64,000 nt of DNA from Diphasiastrum complanatum (lineage: Eukaryota; Streptophyta; Lycopodiopsida; Lycopodiales; Lycopodiaceae). The notes under the pieces were generated by a model that saw only the letters and a list, made by a program, of their open reading frames with translations, had not been told where the DNA came from and searched no databases. Shown here one piece after another: positions 21,955 through 33,711 of the stretch. Location: NCBI GenBank assembly GCA_029204225.1, contig CM055111.1, forward strand, positions 44,121,815-44,185,814, written 5' to 3'. A program made the translations under genes and the position numbers. Every line of letters begins with the position of its first letter. Within the stretch, counting starts at the first letter, position 1.

Positions 21955-22722
21955 CTGTATCCAACTTTGGAAATTTCCCTACACTTCCTGAGCTGCTATC
22001 TGAGTTTGCCCTCTTTATTGAGAATTCTCCTAATCTTGCTCTATACCTTGTCCAAAGGGTGAACCTAGATCACAAAAGCTCAAAACGTTATTGCATTTTG
22101 AATATTGGCACTTACACTAATCTGCAAAGTTAATGTTAGTGACAATTTCTTGCCAATTTTTTTGCATACCTTTGAAAACTTCCCTATACTTCCAGAGCTA
22201 CCATTTGAGTTCGCCCTCTTCACTGGAGATTCTCCTCATCTTGCTCTATCAGAAATTCAAAGGGAAAACCTAGATCAAAACAGGTCAAAAGTTATTGCAT
22301 TTTGAATATTGGCACTTAAACTAATTTGCAGAGTTACTGTTAGTGACAATTTCTTGCCAATTTTTTTGCATAACTTTGAAAATTTCCCTATGCTTCCCGA
22401 GCAACCATCTAAATTTGCCCTCTTCACTGGAGATCCTTCTAATCTTGATCTATCACGTATTCAAAGGGAAAACCTAGATCAGAAAAGCTAAGAGAAAGTT
22501 ATTGCATTTTGAATATTTGCACTTAAACAAATTTGCAGAGTTACTGTCAGTGACAATTCCTTGCCAGTTTTTTTGCATAACTTTGAAAATTTTTCGACAC
22601 TTCCTGAGCTACCATTTGTGTTCGCCCTCTTCACTGAAGATTTTTCTAACCTTGATCTATCACATATCCAAAGAACGAACCTAGATCACAAAAGCTCAAA
22701 ATTTTATTGCATTTTGAGCTCA
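21955..22722 (+). repeat. 204-bp tandem array in element H, about 3.7 units
   Basis: Units share TTGGCACTTA(C/A)ACTAAT, TAGTGACAATTTCTTGCCA, TTTTGCATAACTTTGAAAA and GGGAAAACCTAGATCA. Landmarks recur at 22105, 22309 and about 22516, giving spacings of 204 and 207 bp. Two units hold an in-phase open stretch of about 60 codons, but it opens with TTG rather than ATG, so coding is not supported. Related units occur at 46416-46615 and 46843-47240. Confidence 0.85.
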
Positions 22723-22730
22723 AATATGTG

Positions 22731-24044
22731 AGAAAGTCAGATCCAAAACATGCTTAATAGATCATTAGATCTTTGGCAAAACATTCACAAGCTAGAAATC
22801 ATGCATCTACCATGCTAGAACTTGGCAATACACGAAGATATGATCAAAATCACTAAGATATGATATAGTATTGTCCATGTCCGTACAACAACTAGTAGTA
22901 CATCACCCTTCACACGTGTGAAATCAAGTACAACAAGAAAATTAGCATTCTACACATTGGAATTCAAGATATCATGAGAAATATGCAAGAGATGGACATA
23001 GAATCAAAAGAGAAAAGTTCTCCATCAAAAGAGGAATGTTTCCACACGTGTTGAGTTGGTGTATAGTGCTTGAGTTGAGCTCTCCCACTTGGTTATATTC
23101 TTTGTGATCCCACCCACGGTTTTGTCATTATATCAAAAAGCAAGAAGGTGATTACTTATATTAATTTCACACACTCCTTTGCTATATCATGAGGTTTTAC
23201 ACGAAGATGCTCTATATAGCACGTGACAAAAAAATTACATATACCCAAATTCAACAAACACAAATGTACAAAAATCTCAAAAAAAATTCAAACACTAGGT
23301 AAGGCAGGGCCTTGTGGCGTGCAACACGCACTTGTTAAAATGAAATTCTCTTTTTCGAAGATTCCATTGCCATCGAAATGGACACTCCTAGAACTTGCCC
23401 AAACCTTTAAAAATGTTTTTTTTTTAAAGGAAAGTATTGGAGCTTGCTAACATCATAATACTGTTCTTCCTATATAATATACGTTATAGAATGCAAGTGG
23501 AAATGTCACATCATGATTCCTACCCACTTTAATGCACTTACATTTCAAAACGTCTGCTTCTACGATGATGGTCCCTAAAGAAATTAGAACCTCTGAAAAT
23601 TGTAGCCAGAGATGCTCTATGAAAGGACAGGAGTTGCCCAATTATAAAATCCTTGAAACATACAGGGCCTAGGCCATGGAAAACCACTCAACATCCAATG
23701 TACTTACTACTATGTAACCTTCTATCTACGATGCACTATATGATTATTATAGATATGCATAGTTCCTCCTTGGATTGTGTCATACACGTTCAGATTTTGC
23801 CACGTTCTTATGATGCCAGCCAGTAAAGTCAAGTGCTAATTTAATTGTAGCTTTTCTTTTACACAGTCATGACTCACTTGCTCTTAACATTGATTTCTTA
23901 CAAAAAAAAAGAAAAGATGCAATCTAAAAACAAAACGCTTGAATTGGCAGTGGGCACAGGTTCATGCCTGTATTCTTGAAGGCAGGCAGGAGAGAAGAAT
24001 GCAATGCAAATGATTGTGGATCTTGTGGTGTAGCAGATTGAAAG
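22731..24044. other. Intergenic DNA and promoter region upstream of the dirigent gene
   Basis: Mostly AT-rich. CACGT-core motifs lie at about 23785 and 23800, roughly 300 bp upstream of the dirigent start, and could be bZIP or bHLH sites. No other gene was recognised. Confidence 0.45.
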
Positions 24045-24053
24045 CATATATAC
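24045..24053 (+). promoter_or_regulatory. Putative TATA box of the dirigent gene
   Basis: CATATATAC lies about 62-70 bp before the ATG at 24115, a usual distance for a short 5' UTR. There is no experimental support. Confidence 0.4.
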
Positions 24054-24114
24054 AGAAAGTTGCATATACTGTGCAAGCAGATTTGTCAAGAAATATTGTA
24101 CCAAAGCTTATCGG

Positions 24115-24621
24115 ATGGATATTCTGTTCTTCAAGCTCACTTTGCAGCTGCTCCTGTGGCTGTTTACGCTGGGGCAACGCGTGTCTGCACAGACAAAGGA
24201 GACCATAGTCCAGTTCTACATGCATGACAATGTTTTAGTTCCAAATGCCACAACCATCTCTGTGGCAGGACCCGGCAGCAGCAATGGAGGATTTGGCACG
24301 GTGGTGATCATGGATGATCTTCTGACAGAAGGACCATCGCCTTATTCAAAACTAGTGGGAAGAGGCCAAGGCACTTACATCCTAGATTCTTTAGTTGCGG
24401 TCGACTTACTGCTCACATTTTCAGCTGTTTTTGATACAAGTAAGTACAATGGGACACTCAGCTTTCATGGATCAGACAGAACCAATCTGAAACAACGTGA
24501 GATCGCTGTGGTTGGAGGAACTGGCGTGTTTAGATTTGCGAGAGGGTATGCAATCATAGAGACCTATTCCACACAAAACCTCTCAGCAATCCTGTTCTTC
24601 AATGTCACCATACATCACTAG
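24115..24621 (+). CDS. Dirigent protein, secreted, intact single exon
   Basis: Dirigent proteins are non-catalytic beta-barrel proteins of the cell wall. They steer coupling of phenoxy radicals (for example coniferyl alcohol radicals) to a defined stereochemistry in lignan and lignin-related pathways, and many are defence-induced. The 168-residue frame starts at an ATG. It has a signal peptide (hydrophobic residues 3-19, likely cleavage after VSA at 23-25), then the family blocks FYMHDN at 34-39, NAT at 44-46, FGTVVIMDD at 60-68 with LTEGP after it, S78-K-L-V-G-R-G-Q-G at 78-86, and the C-terminal block REIAVVGGTGVFRFARGYA at 128-146 followed by ETY and FNVTIHH. N-glycosylation sequons are at 44, 112, 155 and 163. 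The length is slightly short for the family (usually about 180-190), because the N-terminal half is compact. There are no introns, as is common in this family. The subclass, and so the coupling product, cannot be told by eye. It is the only intact host gene here. Confidence 0.93.
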   Translation: MDILFFKLTLQLLLWLFTLGQRVSAQTKETIVQFYMHDNVLVPNATTISVAGPGSSNGGFGTVVIMDDLLTEGPSPYSKLVGRGQGTYILDSLVAVDLLLTFSAVFDTSKYNGTLSFHGSDRTNLKQREIAVVGGTGVFRFARGYAIIETYSTQNLSAILFFNVTIHH

Positions 24622-25223
24622 AAATCGGGTCACGCACTCTAGGTGATTTCGCTAATAATCAGCCACTTTATACAATAACGACATGATTGTCCCTATGACA
24701 ATAGTCTGATCGTACCTTGACACTATCCTTGGTTGACAATATGAAGCTCCGGCTATTTGCCTAGATTAGAGTAGATGTTGTAAATTTTATTGACGACTTG
24801 GATACTGTTACCAGAGCGTTTTTTTTAAGAAGATTACTTCATACTTGCACTGTTTGTCCACTGGATACAAATACAAATATGTATGAAACCGTATCTTTGA
24901 GTTAAATTAATATATGATATATATTTTTCTCCTGTGGACATAGAGATAGAGCTCATGAGAAATGCAGAACAGATGGGACTTTCTTTTGAACCCTTAGTAC
25001 TTACCAACCTCTAATGTGCTATATAGTCCTAGCTTGATTGTAGAATATATGGATCTTAATCAAGTTAATGGGCTTAGATTAATTTCAACGATGACTACAT
25101 GTGGCGCACTCATGAAAAGATGTTTAGCAAACTGGACATGTTGTTCAATAATAGCATTATCATATCCATAATTTCGGTTTTTACTTCTTCTTCTTTTTTA
25201 AATTTTGTTGTAATTTTTTTTAC

Positions 25224-25252
25224 ATGCACCTTCCAACATCCGGAAGGTGCAT
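25224..25252. repeat. Perfect 11-bp stem hairpin
   Basis: ATGCACCTTCC (25224-25234) pairs with GGAAGGTGCAT (25242-25252) across a 7-base loop. It is followed by an A-rich run. It may be a chance palindrome or a transposon end. Confidence 0.8.
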
Positions 25253-25491
25253 GCAAAAAGAATTTCAGAAAAAAAAAAAGAAACAAAAAAGGAGGTGCAC
25301 AGATTCGACACTGGTGCCCGCCTTTTCTTCATTAAAAAGTTAAAAGTGAGACTGGGGGGAAAGGTTAAGGCAAAGGAGTAAGGAAGGGAATGAGTGGTTG
25401 TGAGGTGAAAATGTTGAGGTGCCTCTAAGACATGAGGTTCCCCTATACAATGCCCAATTGCAAGGGTTTTTATTTATGACGACTATGTATT

Positions 25492-25616
25492 ATGGAATGG
25501 GCCGGGCAGAGGCCATTCTACCCGGTAAGGATTTTTAGAATTTTTAGGCGAGGCCGAGCCTAAAAAATTCTAAAATTCGAACCCGGCAGAATGGCCTCTA
25601 CGTGGCCCATTCCATT
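25492..25616. repeat. Long imperfect inverted repeat, arms about 58 bp, loop about 8 bp
   Basis: The left arm starts ATGGAATGGGCC and runs through AGAGGCCATTCT, CCCGG and TTTTAGAATTTTTAGGC. The right arm carries the complementary blocks GCCTAAAAAATTCTAAAAT, CCCGG, AGAATGGCCTCT and GGCCCATTCCAT. A transcript would fold into one long hairpin with few mismatches. It could be a foldback or MITE-type element, or a young hairpin locus. No flanking duplication was confirmed. Confidence 0.8.
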
Positions 25617-26409
25617 GCGTAATGTGTACCCGGGTCCTTTTTTCAGAGAACCTTTATGAATTGTTATGAGCACTTGAATGTATGTTATCCAATCCCAAAA
25701 GGCCACATGGCAGTCCGCAGTCAATTGATGGTCAAAGGTTACAGAATGGGCAGGCGGCTGACGCGATGGAAGTGAGGAGCAAGCAGAATGGGCAGGGTGG
25801 CTGCCGCGATGGAAGCGCGTAGAGGCAAAGACAGATAATGGGTTTTAATCTGTCCGCAAATGGGCGGAATCAGCATCGAGTATCCATTACGTATTTGGGA
25901 ACCAATAGAATCTGGACAACCATTGATAGGTTGCAATGTAGCAAATGCACCTACATATATTTATGTGCATTTGCTAGGTTACACCTAAGCTGGCCTTGGC
26001 TGTCCACATGAACATTTTGTTGAAATGTGCATACATTACATGAGTCCTAGTGAAAGTTGTGGTGGAATATCTAAATGCTTTAGAAGCACAATCAAATTTT
26101 CATTTTGAAACTGGCTCCAAAATACAAGGGAAATTCTAACACTCCGCATTACGATATAGAATGACTCATTAATGTTAATTTTGAATGGTTGCACAATGCA
26201 CATCTCTCCTCACACTTCAGAATTGTGGCCACTAAGTTCTTCAATCTTTTAAGAAAAGTCTTATTTTGAGATTGGGGATTGGTTCAATGCACTTGGAAAC
26301 CTAGCAACCATTCATTGTTGGTTATTCATATAAGTCACTCAACCCTCAATATTTTGAGTCCTTTGGTGTCAACCTTCATAACTTGGAAGAAAAGAGAGTA
26401 TTACAATGC

Positions 26410-26410
<1 letters not shown>

Positions 26411-26491
<81 letters not shown>
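26411..26491 (+). repeat. (GA)n microsatellite, about 80 bp
   Basis: Uninterrupted AG dinucleotides in AT-rich DNA. No LTR was identified around it. Confidence 0.95.
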
Positions 26492-26493
<2 letters not shown>

Positions 26494-29468
26494 ACGATAG
26501 ACTAGGAGTTCATAAAATATAAGTATCATGAACATGAATGCGTTGATGATTTCCTAAATTACATTTTGAGGCATACCTTCTACGTTTTTTCTTTGTTGCT
26601 AGTCTACTATATCTACTCAAATTTGTATAAAGATTACGCCAGGAGAGTGTGGTTGATTTCATGATACATGTTGAATTCATGGTGGTGGTTGGGGTGGTAA
26701 ATTTGTGCTCTCAATATTAACTTGTAGAACTTGTTGTGTGTGGAATACTATTGATTCAAAATTTGTTGACTTAACATAAGATCAATAAGAAGAGATTATT
26801 GTTTGATGTGAACATATTGTTTTTATTTGGATCCACATCACATAGGTGACTCTTGTATCTTGACAATTTTACCCATTGGCATGCAAAGTGGAAATTCTAA
26901 AGGTGTCATCTTTTGTGTGTCTCTCTTGCCATTTTAGCACAACTATATTAAATTCCTTTTCATTTTGATAAACAGAGTGGCATTTTTGGAAAACTTATTT
27001 GAACATGAGACTAGAGATGGTGAATAGTGAGAAGCTATCTCAAGAGTAATGTGCCTAGTTTTGTTTGTGCTGATCATATTAGTGTGCTAGACAAATGGAA
27101 TAGAGGATGTGCAAAAGCAACAGATGAGAATTTTAAATTCTAATCAAACTTGGTGTGTTAGAGAGGTGCAATTGTTTCACATTCATATACAATATTGCTA
27201 TGTGCTTTGGGTAGTAGAGATATTATGATCTTGCAACATCTAGCAATTTTGGTGTCCAAAATTTTGTTTTCAATTATGATGTTTGAATAATGTTTGTTGT
27301 CATCCTGACCCATGTATACTTGTATAGATGTCGTACTTCAAATATGTCTTAAGTACAACCAAGTACATAGTTAATTTAAACTAGTCTTGTAATTATATAT
27401 TAGTTAACTATTTCTTGTAATTACAAGTACGTTGGTTATAGATACACCTCCAGCTCTTATCAATCGACGATGCTCCATAATGCAAACTAATTCGTTAGAG
27501 TATAATTTATTTAGCGTCCAAGGTACGCCTCCATTCTGGCTATAACACTTTGTGTTGTTCAAGATTTTAGTGTGATATATAAGCAACACATTCTAACATA
27601 GATGTTTGTTTTGTGATCCAATTACACTTTCATACTGCTAATTTACTACTAGCTCACACTTGTTCACTCACTCTGATCAAAACACGGACGTCTACGACTC
27701 CTCAATTTCTGATCAGACAATGGATGTCTACGACGATTGTTGGTTGATTCTGACGAATTCCCAAGATACTAGGCCAGAGCTACCCAAGAGCACTCACCTT
27801 AGACCGAAGAGGTCTTTGAAAAAGGGATGAACGAAGAATGAGAGCCGAGAAATGCTAGCTAAGAATGATAGGAAGATATTATTTGAGCCTCATGGTGAAT
27901 CCCAAAAGAAATGGAATGACCATGTAGGAGTTAGTATTTCTAGGCAATTGTAATAAATGTAAGTAGACCCCTCTTAGAAAAGTAGAGTGAGCCACCTTTT
28001 GATGGTGACCTCTAGTGGAGAGGATAATTCTAGTTGTAATTTGTGTAATTTGGAATTGCCACTAGGATGCCACCTAAGGAGCTCGCTTGCTTATTTAAGA
28101 GACTCCCCCTTTGTAGAAAGGAGCCTTTTGTGTAATGCATCTACTCCATGTCCTAATGAGAATAGCCTCCACGATTTTGGTGCATCCTTTGAGCTCCTTG
28201 ATCATTCCTATTTTCTTGAGTGATGCATTTATGATCTTGCCCTTCCATTCCTTGTGTGTAGTTGTGGATTAATTGTGGAATAGAGTAGCATGGATTAGAT
28301 TTCTTGCTTTTGTGGATTAAAGTAGAAATCAACAGTGAGGTAAACCATTGAGGCTGAGTTTGTAATTTAGTTCTTGCAAATCCTTTGACATCCATTTCTT
28401 GATGTTCTTGATGTCCAAGAATCAAGAAATGTGTATTTCCTGATTTTTGGACCTTCAAAATGCTATCTAGTTAGTTCTTGTTTCTTGGTTCTGTTTTCAA
28501 TCATGTTTAGAGTAGTTTCTTGATTTTACAAGTAGATTAGCATTCCAAATGTTTGTTATAGCTCCTAGGATCATGAAAATAGAGCAATTGTGTTGCATTG
28601 CAAATATTGAGCTTGTTCACTATGGCTTGCCTTGTAACATAGTTAGCTGATCCATTGGCAAGTGCCCATTCATAAACATCAAAGTGTTCGAAGCTTTGAA
28701 GTCATCCTTTGATAGGCAGAGTGAATATGCTACTACGAGCATCTGTAGAACTGACCATCGAGATCTTGTGTGCAAAAATGTGAACCACCAACATTCTTCT
28801 CAGGCTCAGAAGCTAGGCTGCTTGGCAGAGCATATGAGACTGGGAAGAATCAAGTAACATTTGGCCCGTTGCCATTGTTGTTTCATTTGTCACTAGGCGT
28901 TGTCTCTGTTTTTTCTATTTGCTTGATCCTCTTGCAAAACCATTCAAACCATTGCCCTATTCATCCTGGAGCATTCTTTCGATGCACAGTCCGCTCTTGA
29001 TTTGATACGTTTTCCATCAATAATCATCAAGAAATCGAATTCACATATTTTCTTGGAGCGTTTCAAGACAACCAAGAAACTCACCAAACTCAAGATTCGC
29101 TGAATTTGAGTTCCACTTTACATCAATCTAAAAACAGTATAAACAAGAAGATCTAAACTAGTGATTCTTGCAATCTGAAGAACAATGGGTTACATACAAC
29201 CATTGAAAACATGAACAATTATTGAAACCATTGGTAACCATTGTTCAAAATTAGTTAGCCATTGCAACCATTGGTAACCATTCTTGAAGATCAGTCCACC
29301 ATCTCGGTTGATCCCTCTACTTCATACCTATTCTTCAACTCCCTATCGCACTGCTCTGCACTCTGCATACATGTGGATGCTGCCCTCCAACCCTTCTCTT
29401 CACCGGTGTCTCACATCACAATCCTAGTGCTCACCTAGCCGACTGAGCACTCCATCATACCACACTGA
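26492..29468. other. Intergenic DNA without a recognised gene
   Basis: A possible old LTR lies around 27970-28300 (GCTTATTTAAGAGACTCCC resembles a TATA/start region). A word repeat AACCATTGGTAACCATT recurs at about 29222-29283. No retroelement protein motif or host exon was recognised on either strand. Confidence 0.4.
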
Positions 29469-30649
29469 TGTCGGAAAGAGGTGTGTGAAAGATAGGCTGA
29501 ACTCGAAAAGAAATGAACTCGAGAAACGAATGAAAAATATTCGAGTGACAAGAATTAAAACTTTTCGTGCACAACGGAATGAGCTATCTTTCTCTTTCTC
29601 TATGCATGACTACGCCTATCAATTTTGAACAAAACAATAGTGATAGAAATCACGTTCGATTTTCTAGTAATTAACTTGAAATCATCAGTACTACAATGAG
29701 TACATAGCCAAACAATAATGCATTGAATTATCAGACAAATAATTAGTCGCAAATCATTCGCGAATCACTAGACAAATAATTAGTCGTGAAGAACTATAGA
29801 AACACATACATTCTGAGACGAAGTTGAATGCAATAGAAGATAGTATTGATTCAAAATAAAAACGAAACAGAAGTAAATGAGTACAATAGGTTGCGGATCA
29901 AAGCCACATACTCTAAGCTATTTCCGAGCGACTAAAATGAAAGTCTGAATTAAGCGCAATGCTGATAAGCAATAGCGTAATAGCAATCTCTAAACAACTC
30001 TAAAAAGTGAGCTAGAATGCCCAGGAGTGTACAAGCTCGCAGGCTTGAGAGAGAGAGAGCTAACTATTCAAATGCTTGCTGAACTTCTTCTTTGAACTTG
30101 CTAATTAGTATGAATATGAACAACTATTTATACTAAGAAATTAGGTCGTCAATTGCGATTGCCAGTTGGTTGGTATCCGCTGGCATCCATCTGGTTCCTT
30201 GTCATTGATTGCTGATAAGTGGTGGAAATTGGTCGTAAAGCGTCTGTCTACATAAATAAAATAAACTATCACTTCTGTAGAAATGAACTAAAACAATCAC
30301 AAGTGACAATGTTGAGATTTTGCGAAACATGCGAAGGTGTTCTTGAAACTCATTTAGGGTTTCCCCACACTTTGCCAGAGTCATTTCCTTAACATTTGAA
30401 GCACTTTGGAAAAAGTGAACCCTAACAAGCAAAAAATGCAAAAAAGTGACACTACATTTTTCCATGAGATTCCTGACAGGCAAAAAATGCGACAGTGTGG
30501 TAACACTCCATGTAAGTCTGCAGATTGTGTAAAAACACTTGTAAAACTACAAACTGTGTAAAGACACCGGAAAATCCGCAGAACAAGATAAACAACGGAT
30601 GAAGATTAAAACTGATTAGTCAATTAGTAGTAAGGAGACTAATCCAACA
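29469..30649 (-). repeat. 3' LTR of copia element B (about 1.18 kb)
   Basis: It starts TGTCGGAAAGAGG and ends GACTAATCCAACA, directly followed by the element's polypurine tract. In element sense a TATA box, TATAAATAG, is on the minus strand of about 30121-30131. The right part carries one full and one partial copy of the 52-bp palindromic repeat (near 30425-30495). Fragments of this family occur at 3886, 14039, 15890, 20389, 49045 and 51544. Confidence 0.7.
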
Positions 30650-30664
30650 CTCTCCCTTAATCTG
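30650..30664 (-). promoter_or_regulatory. Polypurine tract of copia element B
   Basis: The minus strand reads CAGATTAAGGGAGAG immediately before the LTR start TGTTGG. The same string in plus orientation precedes an LTR start at 49045. Confidence 0.75.
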
Positions 30665-32956
30665 AATCCTTGAATGCCTTGACCTTCAAACTTAGTTCTA
30701 CACAAAATCTTCTGTGTGCTTCCAAGCTTAATGCTTTGGTAAGAATATATGCTGTCATATCTTGCATTTTACAATACTGCAATCTGACCTCTTCGTTGAG
30801 AACTTTGCTTATGATGAAATGATACTTCAGTTTAATGTGCTTACTCCTAGAATGAAATCCAGGGTTGGCTGATAAAACAATGGCACTTTGATTATCACAA
30901 AATAGTGTCGTCGGGACATATTGATTCAGACCGATATCTGAGAGTAAATTCCTCAACCAAATTGCTTTCTTTGTAGCTTGAGAGGCTGCGATATACTCTG
31001 ATTCAATGGAAAATAGAGCTATCGAAGATTGCTTGCGACTGTTCCAGGAAATAGGACCGTTGTTGAGGAAGAATGTAATCCGGAAGTAGATTTACAACTG
31101 TCTACATCTGCCCAATTTGCATCTGTGTAACCAAAAAGTAAATTGAGTTTGTCGTTGCCGACTGCTCCATAACAAATGCAAGAGTCCATAGTAGCTTGAA
31201 GATATCTCATGACTTTGATAAGAGCTTTCCAATGTGTTATACCAAGATTAGTCATAAACTGACTAAGAGAGCTGACTGCAAAAGCTATGTCTGGCCTGGT
31301 ACAGATCATGGCGTACATAAGAGATCTTATAATAGAATGGTAAGGATACTCACGCATTTGCTGCTTCTCATGAATTGTTTGGGGACACTAGTCCTTTGAC
31401 AATTTGAGTCCTAGTTCCATTGGTGAGAGAGCTAACTTGCAATTGATCAGATTATATCTGACTACCATGTTTAGATGTACATCTGCTATGTAATGTAGAT
31501 CAACTTCTATTTTTTGTCTCTACGGATTTGTATACCAAGGTAGAAATGAGTTTCGCCCAGATTGGTCATGTCGAATTCAGAAGATAGCATGAGATATGTT
31601 GTCTGTACATTTATTTGATGTATTTCCAAGTCTGCTGCAGCGGCAAATGATAACAAAAGTCGAATAGAAGAATGCTTGACTACTGGACTGAAAGTTTCAA
31701 TGTAATCGACATTGTATACCTGAGAAAATCCTCTGGCAACAAGTCGTGCCTTTATTATGTTGATGCTTCCATCTGCAATGTACTTGACTTTGAAAATCCA
31801 TTTGCAATCAACTACATTTTTGCTAGTAGGTAATTCGACAATTGTCCATGTCTGGTTCTTGATAAGAGATGACTACTCTTTATCCATAGCTTCTTTCCAG
31901 AGATCCGAATCAGGTTGACTGAGTGCCTCTTGGACAGACGTCGGTTCCTGAACAAGGTAAGCCGCAGACTCGTCGATATACCGGTTAGGTGGTCTGCTAG
32001 CACATTCTTCTGGGTAATATAGGTTGATCATTTCCATCATGCTGTAGTTGTTGAACTGCAACATCATCATCTTCTGATTTGCCTTTGATTTGTTGTTCAT
32101 CAAGAGTAGATGAGCTTGGACCTTCAATGAGAATAGTCGACTAAGGAACTGGAAGATAACATCCTGGCTAGTGAATATCTTTGACTCGATGGGATCAAAC
32201 AACTTGTAGGCTTGATCTGAAGTAGTGTAAGCTAATGAAAACACATTTGATACTCTGGAAGTCGAGCTTCTTTGTGAGATCACGAGGTATCTGTGCAAAA
32301 GCAGTACATCCAAAAACTCGTAAGTTTGATAAAGAAGGTTTGGTACCTGTCCAAACTTCGAATGGTGTTTTGTGTGAGAGGCCTTTAGTAGGACATCTGT
32401 TCTGAATATAGGTTGTTGTTGAAACAGCTTCAACATAGAAGGACTTTGGAAGTGTAGCATGTGATAACATGCACTTTGCCGATTCCACTAAGGTTCTGTT
32501 CTTTCTCTCATCAAGACCATTTGACTGAGGCGAATAGGCGGTAATGTATTGTTGCTCAATGCCGTTGTTAAGGCAATACTCCTTAAATTCGTTGGAGATG
32601 TATTCTCCCCTGTTATCTAACTTCAATTCTTTGATTCATTTGCCAGTTTGATTCTCAGCATGCTCTTTGAATCATCTGAATTTGATAAAAGCCTCTGATT
32701 TCTGTTTAATGAAACAAACAATTGTTCTTCTAGAGAATTCGTCAATAAAGGTAATGAAATACTTTGCATCTAGTAATGAAGGAGTTTACATAGGTCCACA
32801 TCTATCTGTATGAACAACATCTAGCATGCATATGGTTTGATCTAAAAGGGATCCTAGTTTGCTTTCCAAAGATGCAGCTATGACAGACAGGGAGATCGAC
32901 CTTACCAGAAGGATAGTCGAGATCAAGAATCATGGATTGTCTGGACATGTTCAAAA
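30657..32956 (-). pseudogene. Copia element B pol: RNase H, reverse transcriptase and integrase remnants
   Basis: Read leftward from 32956, the segments are: the end of the GAG pre-integrase region; integrase around 32626-32340 (GEYISNEFKEYC, AYSPQSNGLDERKNRTLVE and the FGCTAFA block); the integrase-RT linker near 32000-31870 (PDSDLWKEAMDKE); diverged RT; RNase H at 31357-31019 (ICTRPDIAFAVSSLSQF, GYTDANWA); and the C-terminal end at 30956-30657 (DNQSAIVLSANPGFHSRSKH). Many stops and frame changes are present. Its 5' part continues at 39187 on the far side of element A. Confidence 0.85.
32952..32956. repeat. Target-site duplication of element A, left copy
   Basis: CAAAA precedes the TG of the left LTR and recurs at 39187-39191 after the right LTR. 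Confidence 0.9.
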
Positions 32957-33693
32957 TGTTGAATTTCACACGTGTGGACTGTCCACTACATGCACTTGTG
33001 ATCTCCTAAGGTGTGTAGATGTACCAAGATCAAGACTAGATTGAGATTTAAAATCAATCTTAGATCCTATGGCAAATACACACTACTACATGCATTCAAT
33101 CACTTCCAACTCTCACTCACACATGTGGGAAGTATTCAAAAAATAATCTAAGTAAAAACAAGCTGCTCTCCTCGGGTAGAGAGAGAAAATGCATCATGAG
33201 CTCTCGGGTAGAGAGAGAAAGCTAGAAATCCAATAACTCACAAAATCCATGAAATCACCAAATCAATTAGATTCAAAATGAGGAGTACAATGATACTAGT
33301 AGGTCCACGAGTTACCACTATGCTTAACTATGATTGGACCATATTTTGTCACCTCTTGATCCTATTGGATCATTGATCCATGCACCTCTTAATTCTATTG
33401 GACTATATTCAAGCACACCTCAATTTCCTATTGGACCTCACAAGGTTCCACCTCTAAATCCTATTGGACCTCTTGGAATTCATCTAACAAAAGCTTTACA
33501 CTTGTCTACACTCTAATTGGCACGTGTTTAGCCTCTTACTCTATTTTGGCTCAATAGTGGCATTACAAGTGGAAATGCATAATTTGCCATCTATGCCAAA
33601 TTTATTCCTATCAACATCCTATACATAGATGCTTGATGTAAAAAACATAAGACCCCTATATCTAACATAGATAATCTTTTTCAATTCTTCACA
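32957..33693 (-). repeat. 3' LTR of element A (737 bp)
   Basis: Plus-strand ends are TGTTGAATTTCACAC and AATTCTTCACA. It contains repeated CCTATTGGA words (about 33360-33475), which might serve as U3 repeats, and GGGTAGAGAGAGAAA twice (33175 and 33206). Confidence 0.93.
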
Positions 33694-33711
33694 CTCCTGC
33701 TAAAAAAATAT

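Larger units (their letters stand above)
20937..22730 (+). mobile_element. Element H fragment, plus orientation: LTR-like unit, leader and 204-bp array
   Basis: The unit carries a TATA box (CTATAAAAAG near 21201), a C-run plus (CT)n tract (21267-21330), a leader, and a tandem array. An inverted copy at 46416-48342 matches from the outer edge (TGTGCCATGGAGCACAAAAT near 20974) through the CT tract and leader into the array. No gag or pol is attached, so it is either a truncated retroelement or a non-autonomous family. The LTR/leader border was not fixed. Confidence 0.55.
24622..26410. other. Intergenic DNA downstream of the dirigent gene
   Basis: Two inverted repeats (25224-25252 and 25492-25616) are listed separately. 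No further gene was recognised. Any terminator or poly(A) site of the dirigent gene lies just after 24621 but is not clearly marked. Confidence 0.45.

Noticed and set aside
22105-22491. Two tandem small proteins of about 60-66 residues in the H array, and their relative at 46960-47160
   Set aside because: The frames open with TTG, not ATG, and no signal or domain is seen. They are treated as chance frames in a repeat whose period is a multiple of three.
25560-25600. tRNA B-box-like GGGTTCGAAT on the minus strand
   Set aside because: No A-box, acceptor stem or cloverleaf could be formed. The motif is part of the long palindrome.
28153-28458. 101-codon minus-strand frame as a possible gene
   Set aside because: No recognisable domain, no conserved motif and no splice or promoter support; likely chance.
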